Assembly (NCBI RefSeq): GCF_000243235.1
Contig: NZ_JH594605.1
Location: 66,660 to 130,659, forward strand
From: Gillisia limnaea DSM 15749
GTDB taxonomy: Bacteria; Bacteroidota; Bacteroidia; Flavobacteriales; Flavobacteriaceae
Reading direction: 5' to 3'
Length of the DNA stretch: 64,000 nt
The translations under genes and the position numbers were made by a program. Each line of letters starts with the position of its first letter. Position 1 is the stretch's first letter. Under the pieces are notes generated by a model. It was not told the origin of the DNA and made no database searches. It saw nothing but the letters and a program-made list of their open reading frames with translations. This document shows, one piece after another, positions 43,129 to 50,937 of the stretch.

Positions 43129-44358
43129 TTAATGTTTTGTCTTTGGATAACAGATAAAATATTTTATAACCGGTACAGACAGCGCTTTCAAATTTAATTG
43201 ATCTGAAGCTATTGCCACATCACTGGTTTTCCCGTTTCGGTGTAGGATCTGAATTTTATCAGTTCCACTGGAATAAGCAACATTTGTGATGTCACCGCTA
43301 AAAACGAAGTATTGAGCTTCTTCTGCAGATAGCTCATATTTTATTTGAACTGCTTGTACATGTTTTAGTATCCTTTTTTTATCAATAGGCTTCTTTTTCA
43401 GTTTTACTTTTAAAAGGTCTCTGTTTAATATCATTTCACAAAGATTTCGCAAAACAAAATCCTCTTGATCTACCCATAATTTCATCGCTGAAACAATATC
43501 ATAATCATCCAGCTTAGAAAATATTTTTAAGGTAACTGAATTAAAATCTTCCAGCACTATTTTAGTGTTCAAAAAATAGGAAAGTGCAGGACTACAAGGT
43601 AAAACTACTCCCGAAGCCATCAATTCTTTAGCTCGTTTCAAAACACGTATCAGTAACTGCTCTGCTACTACTCCGGTTTTGTGTAAATAAACCTGCCAAT
43701 ACATCAATCTTCTGGCAACCAGAAATTTTTCTACAGAATAAATCCCTTTCTCCTCTATCACCAAATGGTTATTTACCACGTGAAGCATTGTTATAATACG
43801 CTCACTGTTAATATTCCCCTCGGGAACACCGGTGTAAAAACTATCGCGTTTTAGATAATCCAGTCTGTCCATATCAAGCTGACTCGATACCAACTGATTC
43901 ATAAATTTACGATGATAGCTCCCCTTAAATATTTCAATTGCAAGCGTTAAACTTTGGTTAAATTCAGCATTTAATTCTTCCATAAAAAGCAGTGAAATAC
44001 ACTCATGAGAAACCCCCTCAACGATGCTGTGTTCCATTGCATGAGAAAAAGGTCCGTGTCCTATATCATGGAGCAAAATTGCTATTTGAAGCGCTTCTTC
44101 CTCTTCTTCGGAAATTGGAACTCCTTTAAAACGAAGTATTTCGATGGCTTTTTGCATAAGGTGCAACCCGCCCAATGCATGGTGAAATCTTGTATGATGC
44201 GCTCCGGGATAAACCAAATAAGATAATCCCATTTGGGAAATACGGCGTAGTCTTTGAAAGAAAGGATGTGCAATAATCTTAAAGATACGTTCGCTGGGAA
44301 TGGTAATAAAACCGTAAATTGGATCGTTAAATATTTTGAGTTTAGTTTTTATCGCCAA
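43129..44358 (-). CDS. HD-superfamily phosphohydrolase (dGTPase-like)
   Basis: A 409-residue protein with a full HD signature: RFHHALGGLHLMQKAI (His about 56), LLHDIGHGPFSHAMEHS (His-Asp about 96-97, plus HGPFSH), and VSSQLDMDRLDYLKRDSFYT (Asp about 170). This is the SamHD1/dGTPase-related group; bacterial members hydrolyse dNTPs or unknown nucleotides. The start is TTG at 44356-44358, preceded by AAAAGG; no ATG is nearby. The gene is followed by lpxD after 24 bases, and its strong promoter could serve the whole lipid A string. Confidence 0.85.
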   Translation of the reverse strand: MAIKTKLKIFNDPIYGFITIPSERIFKIIAHPFFQRLRRISQMGLSYLVYPGAHHTRFHHALGGLHLMQKAIEILRFKGVPISEEEEEALQIAILLHDIGHGPFSHAMEHSIVEGVSHECISLLFMEELNAEFNQSLTLAIEIFKGSYHRKFMNQLVSSQLDMDRLDYLKRDSFYTGVPEGNINSERIITMLHVVNNHLVIEEKGIYSVEKFLVARRLMYWQVYLHKTGVVAEQLLIRVLKRAKELMASGVVLPCSPALSYFLNTKIVLEDFNSVTLKIFSKLDDYDIVSAMKLWVDQEDFVLRNLCEMILNRDLLKVKLKKKPIDKKRILKHVQAVQIKYELSAEEAQYFVFSGDITNVAYSSGTDKIQILHRNGKTSDVAIASDQLNLKALSVPVIKYFICYPKTKH

Positions 44359-44381
44359 GCTTAAATCCTTTTAATTTATAA

Positions 44382-44415
44382 CAAATATACATAACTGAAG
44401 TCCATTGAGGACAAA
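44382..44415 (-). promoter_or_regulatory. Promoter of the HD/lipid A gene string
   Basis: On the minus strand TTTG (44412-44415), 22 bases, then TATATTTG (44382-44389), a good fit to the Bacteroidota -33/-7 promoter. It ends 23 bases before the TTG start codon. Confidence 0.65.
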
Positions 44416-44481
44416 TGTGAAATCAAAGTCATTTGAAATTAAAGTGTATACCATTTCAAAAGGCTTCCAAAAATACTATAC

Positions 44482-46032
44482 ATGAATGAAATCAAGATAC
44501 TTTGGGCAGATGATGAAATTGATATGCTTAAACCACATATCATTTTTCTGGAATCCAAAAACTATAAAGTCACCACCTGCAGAAGCGGGATGGAAGCTAT
44601 AGAAAAAATTGAAAAAGAAAATTTCGACATTGTTTTCCTGGATGAAAATATGCCGGGTCTTACCGGCCTGGAAACCTTGTTTGAAATAAAGGAGAAGCAT
44701 GCAGATATTCCCATTGTAATGATCACCAAAAGTGAAGAGGAATTTCTTATGGAAGATGCCATAGGTTCTAAGATCGCCGATTATTTGATCAAGCCTGTGA
44801 ATCCGAATCAGATCCTGCTGAGTTTGAAAAAAAACCTGGACCATTCCCGGTTGATCACTGAAAAAACCACCTCCAATTATCAGCAGGAATTCCGAAAAAT
44901 CGCAATGGATATGTCGGCAATTAATTCCTATGAAGGCTGGGCAGAACTATATCAGCGATTGCTTTATTGGGAGCTTCAACTGGAAACCATCGAAGACAGT
45001 GGAATGTTTGAGATCCTGGAATCTCAAAAACTTGAAGCCAATAATCAGTTTTGTAAATTTATAGACAAGAATTATCCTGAATGGTTTGAAAAAGGCGCAG
45101 ATGCACCTATTATGTCTCATACCCTATTTAAAACTAAAATAGTTCCTGAACTGAGCAAGGAACAACCAACATTGCTGGTGGTAGTTGACAATATGAGGTA
45201 CGATCAATGGAAATCTTTTGAACCAACCATCAATAACTATTATAAAAAGACAGAAGAATCCGCCTTTTACAGCATTCTTCCAACAGCGACTCAATACGCC
45301 AGAAATGCTATATTTTCAGGATTAATGCCAAGTGAAATGGAAAAGTTATTCCCGCAGTACTGGTTAAATGATACCGAAGAAGGAGGGAAAAACCTTTACG
45401 AGGCAGAATTTCTGGAATCACAATTAAAACGATTGGGCCTCGATATAAAATATGAATATCACAAAATTACAAGTTTAAAGGCAGGAAAACGATTGGTGGA
45501 AAATTTTAGATCACAAAAAAACAATGATCTTACGGTTGTGGTTTATAATTTTGTGGATATGCTCTCGCATTCTAAAACCGAAATGGAAGTGATCAAGGAA
45601 TTGGCTTCCAATGATAAATCCTACAGATCACTTACCCAAAGCTGGTTCAAGAATTCCCCGCTGTTGGAAATTATCCAGCAGGCGCAGCAACTGGGTTTTA
45701 AATTAATTCTCACTACAGACCACGGGACAATTAATGTGAAAACACCTTCTAAAGTAATAGGAGACAAAAACACCAGTTTAAACCTACGCTACAAAACCGG
45801 TAAAAGTCTTACTTATGAAAATAAAGATGTTTTGGCTGCAAAAGATCCTAAAACAATCCATTTGCCAACTATTAATATGAGCAGCTCCTTTATTTTTGCA
45901 AAAGGAGATATGTTTTTCGCCTATCCAAACAACTACAATTATTATGTAAACTATTTTAGGAATACTTACCAGCATGGAGGGGTATCCATGGAGGAAATGA
46001 TCATCCCGTTTGTGTGCTTATCCCCTAGGTAA
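44482..46032 (+). CDS. porX: PorX response regulator with PglZ/alkaline-phosphatase-like domain
   Basis: A 516-residue protein. The receiver domain (1-115) has acidic residues at 10-11, the phosphorylated Asp 54 in FDIVFLDENMPG and Lys 104 in LIKPVNP. A helical linker follows; the PglZ effector domain (about 205-516) starts with VVVDNMRYDQW (Asp about 236) and has LTTDHGTINVK with metal-binding Asp and His. PorX regulates type IX secretion and, in solved structures, acts as a metal-dependent phosphodiesterase on oligonucleotides. No T9SS substrate gene is nearby. It is divergent from the HD gene and leads into tsaE. Confidence 0.93.
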   Translation: MNEIKILWADDEIDMLKPHIIFLESKNYKVTTCRSGMEAIEKIEKENFDIVFLDENMPGLTGLETLFEIKEKHADIPIVMITKSEEEFLMEDAIGSKIADYLIKPVNPNQILLSLKKNLDHSRLITEKTTSNYQQEFRKIAMDMSAINSYEGWAELYQRLLYWELQLETIEDSGMFEILESQKLEANNQFCKFIDKNYPEWFEKGADAPIMSHTLFKTKIVPELSKEQPTLLVVVDNMRYDQWKSFEPTINNYYKKTEESAFYSILPTATQYARNAIFSGLMPSEMEKLFPQYWLNDTEEGGKNLYEAEFLESQLKRLGLDIKYEYHKITSLKAGKRLVENFRSQKNNDLTVVVYNFVDMLSHSKTEMEVIKELASNDKSYRSLTQSWFKNSPLLEIIQQAQQLGFKLILTTDHGTINVKTPSKVIGDKNTSLNLRYKTGKSLTYENKDVLAAKDPKTIHLPTINMSSSFIFAKGDMFFAYPNNYNYYVNYFRNTYQHGGVSMEEMIIPFVCLSPR

Positions 46033-46075
46033 TAAATAATTACATATCTTTACAGAGCCAAAAATCGAATAATTA

Positions 46076-46480
46076 ATGACCTTGACCTACGAGCTGTCAG
46101 AAATTGATAGTATTGCTATGCAATTACTTTCCAAAGTAAAAAGCAAAACGCTGCTTTTTTACGGGGAGATGGGAGCCGGAAAAACCACCCTCATCAAAGC
46201 GCTTGTTAAAGCCCTGGGAGCCGAAGACGCCGCCTCCAGTCCCACTTTCTCATTGGTTAACGAATATCATTCAGATCAAGGCAGGATCTTCCATTTTGAT
46301 TTTTATCGAATTGAAGATGAAAATGAAGCACTGGATATGGGAATTGAAGATTATCTCAATACCGAATCCTGGAAATTTATTGAATGGCCACAGAAAATTG
46401 AAAGATTACTGGATTACCCCACTCAAAAACTGGAGATTCTGGTAGAAAATGAAGGGCTAAGAAAGTTAAAGTTTTGTTAA
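46076..46480 (+). CDS. tsaE: tRNA N6-threonylcarbamoyladenosine biosynthesis ATPase
   Basis: A 134-residue P-loop ATPase. Walker A is GEMGAGKTTLIKALV (about 31-45), followed by SSPTFSLVNEYHS (about 59-71), FHFDFYRIEDENEALDMGIE and FIEWPQKI, all standard TsaE blocks. It works with TsaB, TsaD and TsaC in making t6A37 in ANN-decoding tRNAs. It follows porX by 43 bases on the same strand. Confidence 0.94.
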   Translation: MTLTYELSEIDSIAMQLLSKVKSKTLLFYGEMGAGKTTLIKALVKALGAEDAASSPTFSLVNEYHSDQGRIFHFDFYRIEDENEALDMGIEDYLNTESWKFIEWPQKIERLLDYPTQKLEILVENEGLRKLKFC

Positions 46481-46709
46481 TTAATTCTAGCAAGCTCTGA
46501 TTTCCTGCGACCTGGTAATTGTAAGAAAAATATTACAAAATTAGCCTATGTGAAAGGAAGGGAAATATTATTTTAGTTGCTCAACGAGGGATGTTGATTT
46601 TTAGCTTATTTTTGACAAGTAGAATTGTTCAAAATACAGGCTAATATTTGCTTGAAAAAGGGTGCAAAGATACGATTAATGTCGTTAGTGTAAGCGTTTT
46701 ATATTTATC

Positions 46710-46717
46710 TAGGTTTG
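46710..46717 (+). promoter_or_regulatory. -7 promoter element of the small secreted peptide gene
   Basis: TAGGTTTG, an exact TAnnTTTG match 43 bases before the ATG at 46761. The 280-base spacer from tsaE to that ATG holds nothing else certain; a minus-strand TATCTTTG at 46665-46672 has no gene behind it. Confidence 0.5.
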
Positions 46718-46760
46718 TTTCAGAAATCAAAACGAACTAATAATATAAAACCCTTACATT

Positions 46761-46907
46761 ATGAAAATTAAAGCAATACTTTTCGCAGCTGCAATATTTG
46801 GAGCATCTTTTTTTGTAACTTCAACTTCAGAAAACAACAGTGATAATGACCAAATTCAAAAACAAGCAGTTGATAGAAGGCTCATCAAAATTCCTATGGC
46901 TGGGTAG
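46761..46907 (+). CDS. Predicted secreted peptide (48 residues)
   Basis: A short frame, ATG at 46761 to TAG at 46905-46907. A signal-peptide-like N-terminus (MKIKAILFAAAIFGASFFVT) is followed by a hydrophilic mature part with ENNSDNDQIQ and a basic end (DRRLIKIPMAG). A -7 element and a 37-base leader precede it, and the next gene starts inside its 3' third in another frame (62-base overlap). No family is recognised. Its placement right behind a promoter supports a real gene more than composition does. Confidence 0.55.
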   Translation: MKIKAILFAAAIFGASFFVTSTSENNSDNDQIQKQAVDRRLIKIPMAG

Positions 46908-47448
46908 TTTTATTGCCTTTCTGATAGCATTTTCACCGTATTTATTTTATATGTATGAAATTTTCCCAAGCGGTTCCGTTTGGGAAAATTCTTTTTTTAC
47001 ATATGAAAGTAAATATTATGAAAGCGTAAATGTGGCAATGTGGACTTATTTAGGAAAAATAACGCCTCTTTTCCTTTTATTTATTTGGTTTTTCACCTGT
47101 AAACATTGGTGGTATCACGCAATTTTGATTCCCATCGCTATGTATGTCTTTCAGTTCGTTGTGTCATTTTACGAAGATGTCTATTTAGAAGGTGAAATAT
47201 TCATGGATACAGACGGTTTACTTTATCTCGCTCCTTTCTTTTTTATAATTATAGTTATTGTATACTTAGTCAGGATTCAAATTTTTGACCGCATTTATGG
47301 CATCGATTTGAGCGAATTAAACGAAACCGATGTTTCTGTTTTTTCTACCGGTATGTCTAGCAGGGAAGAGAAAGAACTTGAATTGTTCCGTCAACAAAAT
47401 CCTTCTTTAGCCACAGAACCCAGCGAAGATTACTACCGGAAACTCTAA
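46846..47448 (+). CDS. Hypothetical four-span membrane protein
   Basis: A 200-residue integral membrane protein beginning MTKFKNKQLIEGSSKF (an alternative GTG start lies 6 bases earlier). Four hydrophobic segments lie at about residues 18-40, 70-92, 97-121 and 137-158; the C-terminus is a hydrophilic acidic tail (YGIDLSELNETD, ELFRQQNPSLATEP). No recognised domain. Its start overlaps the gene for the secreted peptide by 62 bases, so the two are likely translated from one mRNA. An ald gene follows 65 bases later. Confidence 0.72.
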   Translation: MTKFKNKQLIEGSSKFLWLGSFIAFLIAFSPYLFYMYEIFPSGSVWENSFFTYESKYYESVNVAMWTYLGKITPLFLLFIWFFTCKHWWYHAILIPIAMYVFQFVVSFYEDVYLEGEIFMDTDGLLYLAPFFFIIIVIVYLVRIQIFDRIYGIDLSELNETDVSVFSTGMSSREEKELELFRQQNPSLATEPSEDYYRKL

Positions 47449-47513
47449 TTCAAAATATTCCATATATATTTGCTGAAAATTGTTGTAATTTAAGTCTTTA
47501 ACAACTTTCCGGC

Positions 47514-48713
47514 ATGACCAAACAAACCTACCCTTTTACGAGGGAACAATTGCTTCCCCAGGAAGAAACCCTCGAGATCTCTAAGAACAAGGGAGACCTG
47601 TTTATAGGTATCCCAAAGGAAACCTCCTACCAGGAAAAACGGGTGTGCCTAACCCCGGATGCCGTAGCGGCCATAACAGCTCACGGGCACAGGGTGATGA
47701 TAGAAAGCGATGCCGGAAAATTTGCCAGGTTTAGCGATAAAGACTATTCTGATGCAGGTGCAGAAATTACCAAGGACACCAAAAAGGTATTTTCCTGTCC
47801 TACCATTCTAAAAATTGAGCCGCCCTCTTTCGAGGAGCTGGAAATGATCAATCCCCAAACTATCCTTATTTCGGCTTTGCAGTTAAAAACCCAGTGTAAG
47901 GAATATTTTCAAAAACTCGCCACAAAAAGGATTACCGCCCTTGCTTTCGAATTTATCCAGGATCCCGATGGAACCTATCCTGCTGTTCGTGCTTTAAGCG
48001 AGATCGCGGGAACTGCTTCGGTTTTGATCGCATCGGAAATCATGAGCAATAATGCCCAGGGTAACGGGTTGATGTTTGGAAACATAAGTGGTGTCCCCCC
48101 GGTAGAAGTTGTGATTTTAGGCGCCGGAACTGTTGGGGAATTCGCAGCAAGATCGGCTATCGGGTTGGGTGCAAATGTAAAAGTATTTGACAGCAGTCTT
48201 ACTAAACTCCGGAATATTCAAACAAATATTGGACATACCTTATATACTTCCACCATTCAGCCTAAAAATTTGAGTAAGTCCTTGAAACGTTGTGATGTAT
48301 TAATAGGGGCCGTACGCGGTAAAAACCGCTCCCCCGTTCTTGTTACAGACGATATGGTGCAGACGATGAAAAAAGGTGCTGTTATTATAGATGTGAGTAT
48401 AGATATGGGTGGCTGTATAGAAACCAGTGAAATTACCACGCATGACAAACCTATTTTCACCAAACACGGAGTAATTCATTATTGTGTGCCTAACATTCCT
48501 TCAAGGTATGCAAAGACCTCCTCGGTATCTATTAGCAATATTTTCACTCCTTACCTTTTGCACATTGCGGAAGAAGGCGGATTGGAAAATACACTAAGGT
48601 TTGACAAAGGTTTGCGAAATGGGTTGTACTTTTACCACGGGATTTTAACCAACAAATCCATAGCAGATTGGTTTGATCTTTCTTACAGAGATATCAATCT
48701 ACTAATCTTTTAA
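47514..48713 (+). CDS. ald: Alanine dehydrogenase
   Basis: A 399-residue enzyme. The N-terminal substrate part has IGIPKETSYQEKRVCLTPDA and HRVMIESDAGKFARFSDKDY; the NAD domain has VVILGAGTVGEFAARSAIGLGA (G-x-G-x-x-G) near residues 200-220, and PNIPSRYAKTSS near 326-337 resembles the alanine dehydrogenase/transhydrogenase catalytic region. An extra N-terminal extension of about 25 residues (MTKQTYPFTREQ) is present. It interconverts alanine and pyruvate with NAD. A terminator hairpin follows. Confidence 0.88.
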   Translation: MTKQTYPFTREQLLPQEETLEISKNKGDLFIGIPKETSYQEKRVCLTPDAVAAITAHGHRVMIESDAGKFARFSDKDYSDAGAEITKDTKKVFSCPTILKIEPPSFEELEMINPQTILISALQLKTQCKEYFQKLATKRITALAFEFIQDPDGTYPAVRALSEIAGTASVLIASEIMSNNAQGNGLMFGNISGVPPVEVVILGAGTVGEFAARSAIGLGANVKVFDSSLTKLRNIQTNIGHTLYTSTIQPKNLSKSLKRCDVLIGAVRGKNRSPVLVTDDMVQTMKKGAVIIDVSIDMGGCIETSEITTHDKPIFTKHGVIHYCVPNIPSRYAKTSSVSISNIFTPYLLHIAEEGGLENTLRFDKGLRNGLYFYHGILTNKSIADWFDLSYRDINLLIF

Positions 48714-48731
48714 ATTATAGATAACTATTCA

Positions 48732-48773
48732 AACCATACAGTCCAGGTAGTTCCTAGGCTATATGGTTTTTTT
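48732..48773 (+). terminator. Rho-independent terminator of ald
   Basis: Outer arms AACCATA (48732-48738) and TATGGTT (48762-48768), with a T-run after the second arm (48767-48773). An internal CCTAGG adds local pairing. Confidence 0.7.
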
Positions 48774-48790
48774 CAAATTTTAAGCACTAA

Positions 48791-49168
48791 ATGAATTTAT
48801 TAAAAAGATTCGGCTTTTTCTCCATTGGCCTTATAGCAGGGATTGTTATTTTGATGTTTTTTTTAGGTGGAAAAAGAGCCTCCTGCGATTATTCACCCAC
48901 TGCGCGGACTTTAAAAAATATCCGTAATAAAGAAAGGCTATATTCCGAAGAAGCTTACCGCTTTTTTGAATCCAATAATATCGATACATTATCTGTTAAC
49001 AGTATGCTGGAAGACGGAAATGTAAACTTCGGAAAAAGCCAGACAGATAAAGAACCCTGTAATATTTATTTTGTTTCAGGGGAAATAAAATCCAACAAGC
49101 TTGAATTACAGATAGAAAACTGTGAAGAAATCGCCACAATTCAACGAGTTGAATTTTTGAGAGACTAG
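48791..49168 (+). CDS. Membrane-anchored hypothetical protein
   Basis: A 125-residue protein with a single N-terminal membrane helix (about 8-27, FFSIGLIAGIVILMFFLGG), a short basic Cys-containing stretch (KRASCDYSPTARTLKNIRNK), and an alpha/beta soluble domain with the Cys-containing blocks KEPCNIYFVSGEI and ENCEEIATIQRVEFL. Similar short proteins are common in Flavobacteriaceae; I do not recall an established function. It follows the ald terminator and its own promoter was not found. Confidence 0.7.
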   Translation: MNLLKRFGFFSIGLIAGIVILMFFLGGKRASCDYSPTARTLKNIRNKERLYSEEAYRFFESNNIDTLSVNSMLEDGNVNFGKSQTDKEPCNIYFVSGEIKSNKLELQIENCEEIATIQRVEFLRD

Positions 49169-49230
49169 GCTGTAGTTTAGAAAAGCTCTTATCCTTTACA
49201 ATTTGTTCTTAACTCAGTTTATATCGTCAC

Positions 49231-49302
49231 CCTGAACTTGTTTCAGGGTCTAATTTGATATTGAGTTTCAATTCGGTTAGATGCTGAAACAAGTTCAGCA
49301 TT
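49231..49302. repeat. REP-like inverted pair (BIME-type)
   Basis: CCCTGAACTTGTTTCAGGG (49231-49249) and a second palindrome at 49282-49302, whose inner 13 bases are the exact reverse complement of the first (TGAACTTGTTTCA versus TGAAACAAGTTCA). Two palindromic units in opposite orientation separated by 32 bases form a BIME-like element. It sits between convergent genes. Confidence 0.75.
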
Positions 49303-49333
49303 ACGTTAGCTGAAACAATACTTTCTATATTTT

Positions 49334-49783
49334 TTACAGAATCTGAGCTGCGTGATTTTTGGTTTTAACCTTTTCAATCACTTCCTCAATGTTCCCTTCT
49401 TCATCGATAATGAAGGTAGTTCTATTGATCCCATCATATTCCTTTCCCATGAATTTTTTAGGACCCCAAACGCCAAAAGCGTTGATAACCTCTTTATCCT
49501 CATCTGCTAAAAGCGGAAAAGGCAACTCGTATTTATTCCTGAAGTTTTGCTGTTTTTTCTCGCTGTCGGCACTTACTCCCAGAATTGCATAGTTTTTTTG
49601 CTGAAATTGCTCCCAGTTATCCCGAAGGTTACAAGCCTCTGCGGTACATCCTGGAGTACTTGCCTTTGGATAAAAGAATACCACCAGTTTTTTTCCTTTA
49701 AAATCTGATGATTTTACTGTATTTCCATCCTGATCTTTTGCTGAAAATTCAGGAGCTTTATCTCCTGCCATTAATTTTGTCAT
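49334..49783 (-). CDS. bcp: Thioredoxin-dependent thiol peroxidase (Bcp-type)
   Basis: A 149-residue peroxiredoxin. The start MTKLMAGDKAPEFSAKDQDG and the peroxidatic motif FYPKASTPGCTAEACNLRDN (Cys about 46 and 51, the C-x4-C of Bcp/PrxQ) identify the family; GVSADSEKKQQNF and FPLLADEDKEV follow. It reduces peroxides with thioredoxin. The longer frame to 49822 overlaps the divergent nth start, so I use the ATG at 49781-49783. Confidence 0.92.
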   Translation of the reverse strand: MTKLMAGDKAPEFSAKDQDGNTVKSSDFKGKKLVVFFYPKASTPGCTAEACNLRDNWEQFQQKNYAILGVSADSEKKQQNFRNKYELPFPLLADEDKEVINAFGVWGPKKFMGKEYDGINRTTFIIDEEGNIEEVIEKVKTKNHAAQIL

Positions 49784-49790
49784 AATTAAG

Positions 49791-49798
49791 TACTTTTG
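49791..49798 (+). promoter_or_regulatory. -7 promoter element of nth
   Basis: TACTTTTG, 16 bases before the ATG at 49815. It lies in the short gap to the divergent bcp gene. Confidence 0.5.
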
Positions 49799-49814
49799 CA
49801 TAAAAGTATGAATA

Positions 49815-50471
49815 ATGAACAAACAGGAAAAGGTACAATTTGTTATAGATACGTTAAATGATATTTTTCCGGAGGTTCCTATTCCCTTAGATCATAAAGA
49901 TCCTTATACTTTATTGATTGCTGTATTGCTTTCTGCCCAAAGCACCGATAAAAAAGTCAATCAAATCACCCCTATTTTATTCAATACTGCCGATAATCCC
50001 TATCAAATGGTAAAATTATCTATTGAAGAAATAAGAGCCATCATAAAACCCGTTGGGCTTTCTCCTATGAAATCTAAGGGAATTTACGGTTTATCTCAAA
50101 TTTTAATAGACAAATACAATGGGGAAGTACCCGCCGATTTTGATGCATTGGAATCCCTTCCTGCTGTTGGCCATAAAACTGCCAGCGTAGTAATGTCACA
50201 AGCGTTTAATATTCCGGCGTTTCCTGTAGATACGCATATTCACAGATTGATGTATCGATGGAATTTAAGCAACGGAAAAAACGTTGTCCAGACCGAAGCA
50301 GATGCAAAAAGGCTTTTTCCAAGGGAATTATGGAATCTCTTACACCTGCAAATTATTTACTATGCAAGGCAATACTCTCCGGCACGCGGATGGGATATTG
50401 AAAAAGATATTATCACCAGTACTATTGGTAGAAAAACCGTTCTGGAAAAGTATTATAAATCAAAAAAGTAA
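49815..50471 (+). CDS. nth: Endonuclease III-like DNA glycosylase without iron-sulfur cluster
   Basis: A 218-residue helix-hairpin-helix glycosylase. The HhH reads LPAVGHKTASVVMSQAF with the catalytic Lys 121, and the catalytic Asp 139 is in FPVDTHIHR. The C-terminal part where E. coli Nth carries C-x6-C-x2-C-x5-C is replaced by YSPARGWDIEKDIITSTIGR, and the whole protein contains no Cys. It therefore lacks the [4Fe-4S] cluster but keeps both catalytic residues, so it should still excise oxidised pyrimidines and cleave the AP site. Divergent from bcp. Confidence 0.9.
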   Translation: MNKQEKVQFVIDTLNDIFPEVPIPLDHKDPYTLLIAVLLSAQSTDKKVNQITPILFNTADNPYQMVKLSIEEIRAIIKPVGLSPMKSKGIYGLSQILIDKYNGEVPADFDALESLPAVGHKTASVVMSQAFNIPAFPVDTHIHRLMYRWNLSNGKNVVQTEADAKRLFPRELWNLLHLQIIYYARQYSPARGWDIEKDIITSTIGRKTVLEKYYKSKK

Positions 50472-50677
50472 GGATAAGGAAAATTAGAAATTCTTTACAC
50501 TATAACAAGCTCACAAGGTATTTAAGGGGAAGAAATATCCGGAATTCCAGTAAAATCTTTCGTAGAATTAAAGCTGATTAGTCTGCTATCAGATTGAGTA
50601 CAGACTGATCGTCTTTCAAAAAAAATGATCCAATGATGAATTTAAATCATCACTGAATCAAAGAATAAATTGTAGCG

Positions 50678-50705
50678 CTGTGTTATTAAATCGATAATAA
50701 CACAG
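50678..50705. other. Orphan hairpin downstream of nth
   Basis: Perfect ten-base arms CTGTGTTATT (50678-50687) and AATAACACAG (50696-50705) around an 8-base loop, followed by an A-rich tract rather than T on the plus strand; on the minus strand T-runs come before the stem, so it is not a standard terminator. It lies in a 258-base gap (50472-50729) that otherwise holds nothing visible. Confidence 0.5.
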
Positions 50706-50729
50706 ACTAAAAAAAAGGCCTTTTTCTAA

Positions 50730-50879
50730 TTAATTTAAAATTACTTCAAACTGCATCACATCATATTCTGAAATGTGTAAAGCTTTCGAATAATTTAAAA
50801 GAAATTGAATGGTCTCTTTTGTAGGGTTCAAACGGTTTAATTGTTCTCCTTTCGGACTTTTAGTGTAAAGGTTCTCCAT
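50730..50879 (-). CDS. Small helical protein downstream of ECF sigma factor (49 residues)
   Basis: A frame from ATG at 50879 to TAA at 50730-50732. The peptide begins MENLYTKSPKGEQLNRLNPT and continues ETIQFLLNYSKALHI, an amphipathic helix, with an acidic end. No signal or membrane segment. It follows the sigma factor gene by 58 bases on the same strand, and a short A/T-rich palindrome lies beyond its stop. Small genes in this spot are plausible partners, but I recognise no family. Confidence 0.65.
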   Translation of the reverse strand: MENLYTKSPKGEQLNRLNPTKETIQFLLNYSKALHISEYDVMQFEVILN

Positions 50880-50937
50880 TTAAGTATACTTTAAATTGGT
50901 TTTAAGGAGAACGATTTTATTTCAATTTTATTTTAAA

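Noticed and set aside
46665-46672. TATCTTTG on the minus strand as a promoter
   Set aside because: Matches the -7 consensus but has no -33 element and no gene downstream on that strand.
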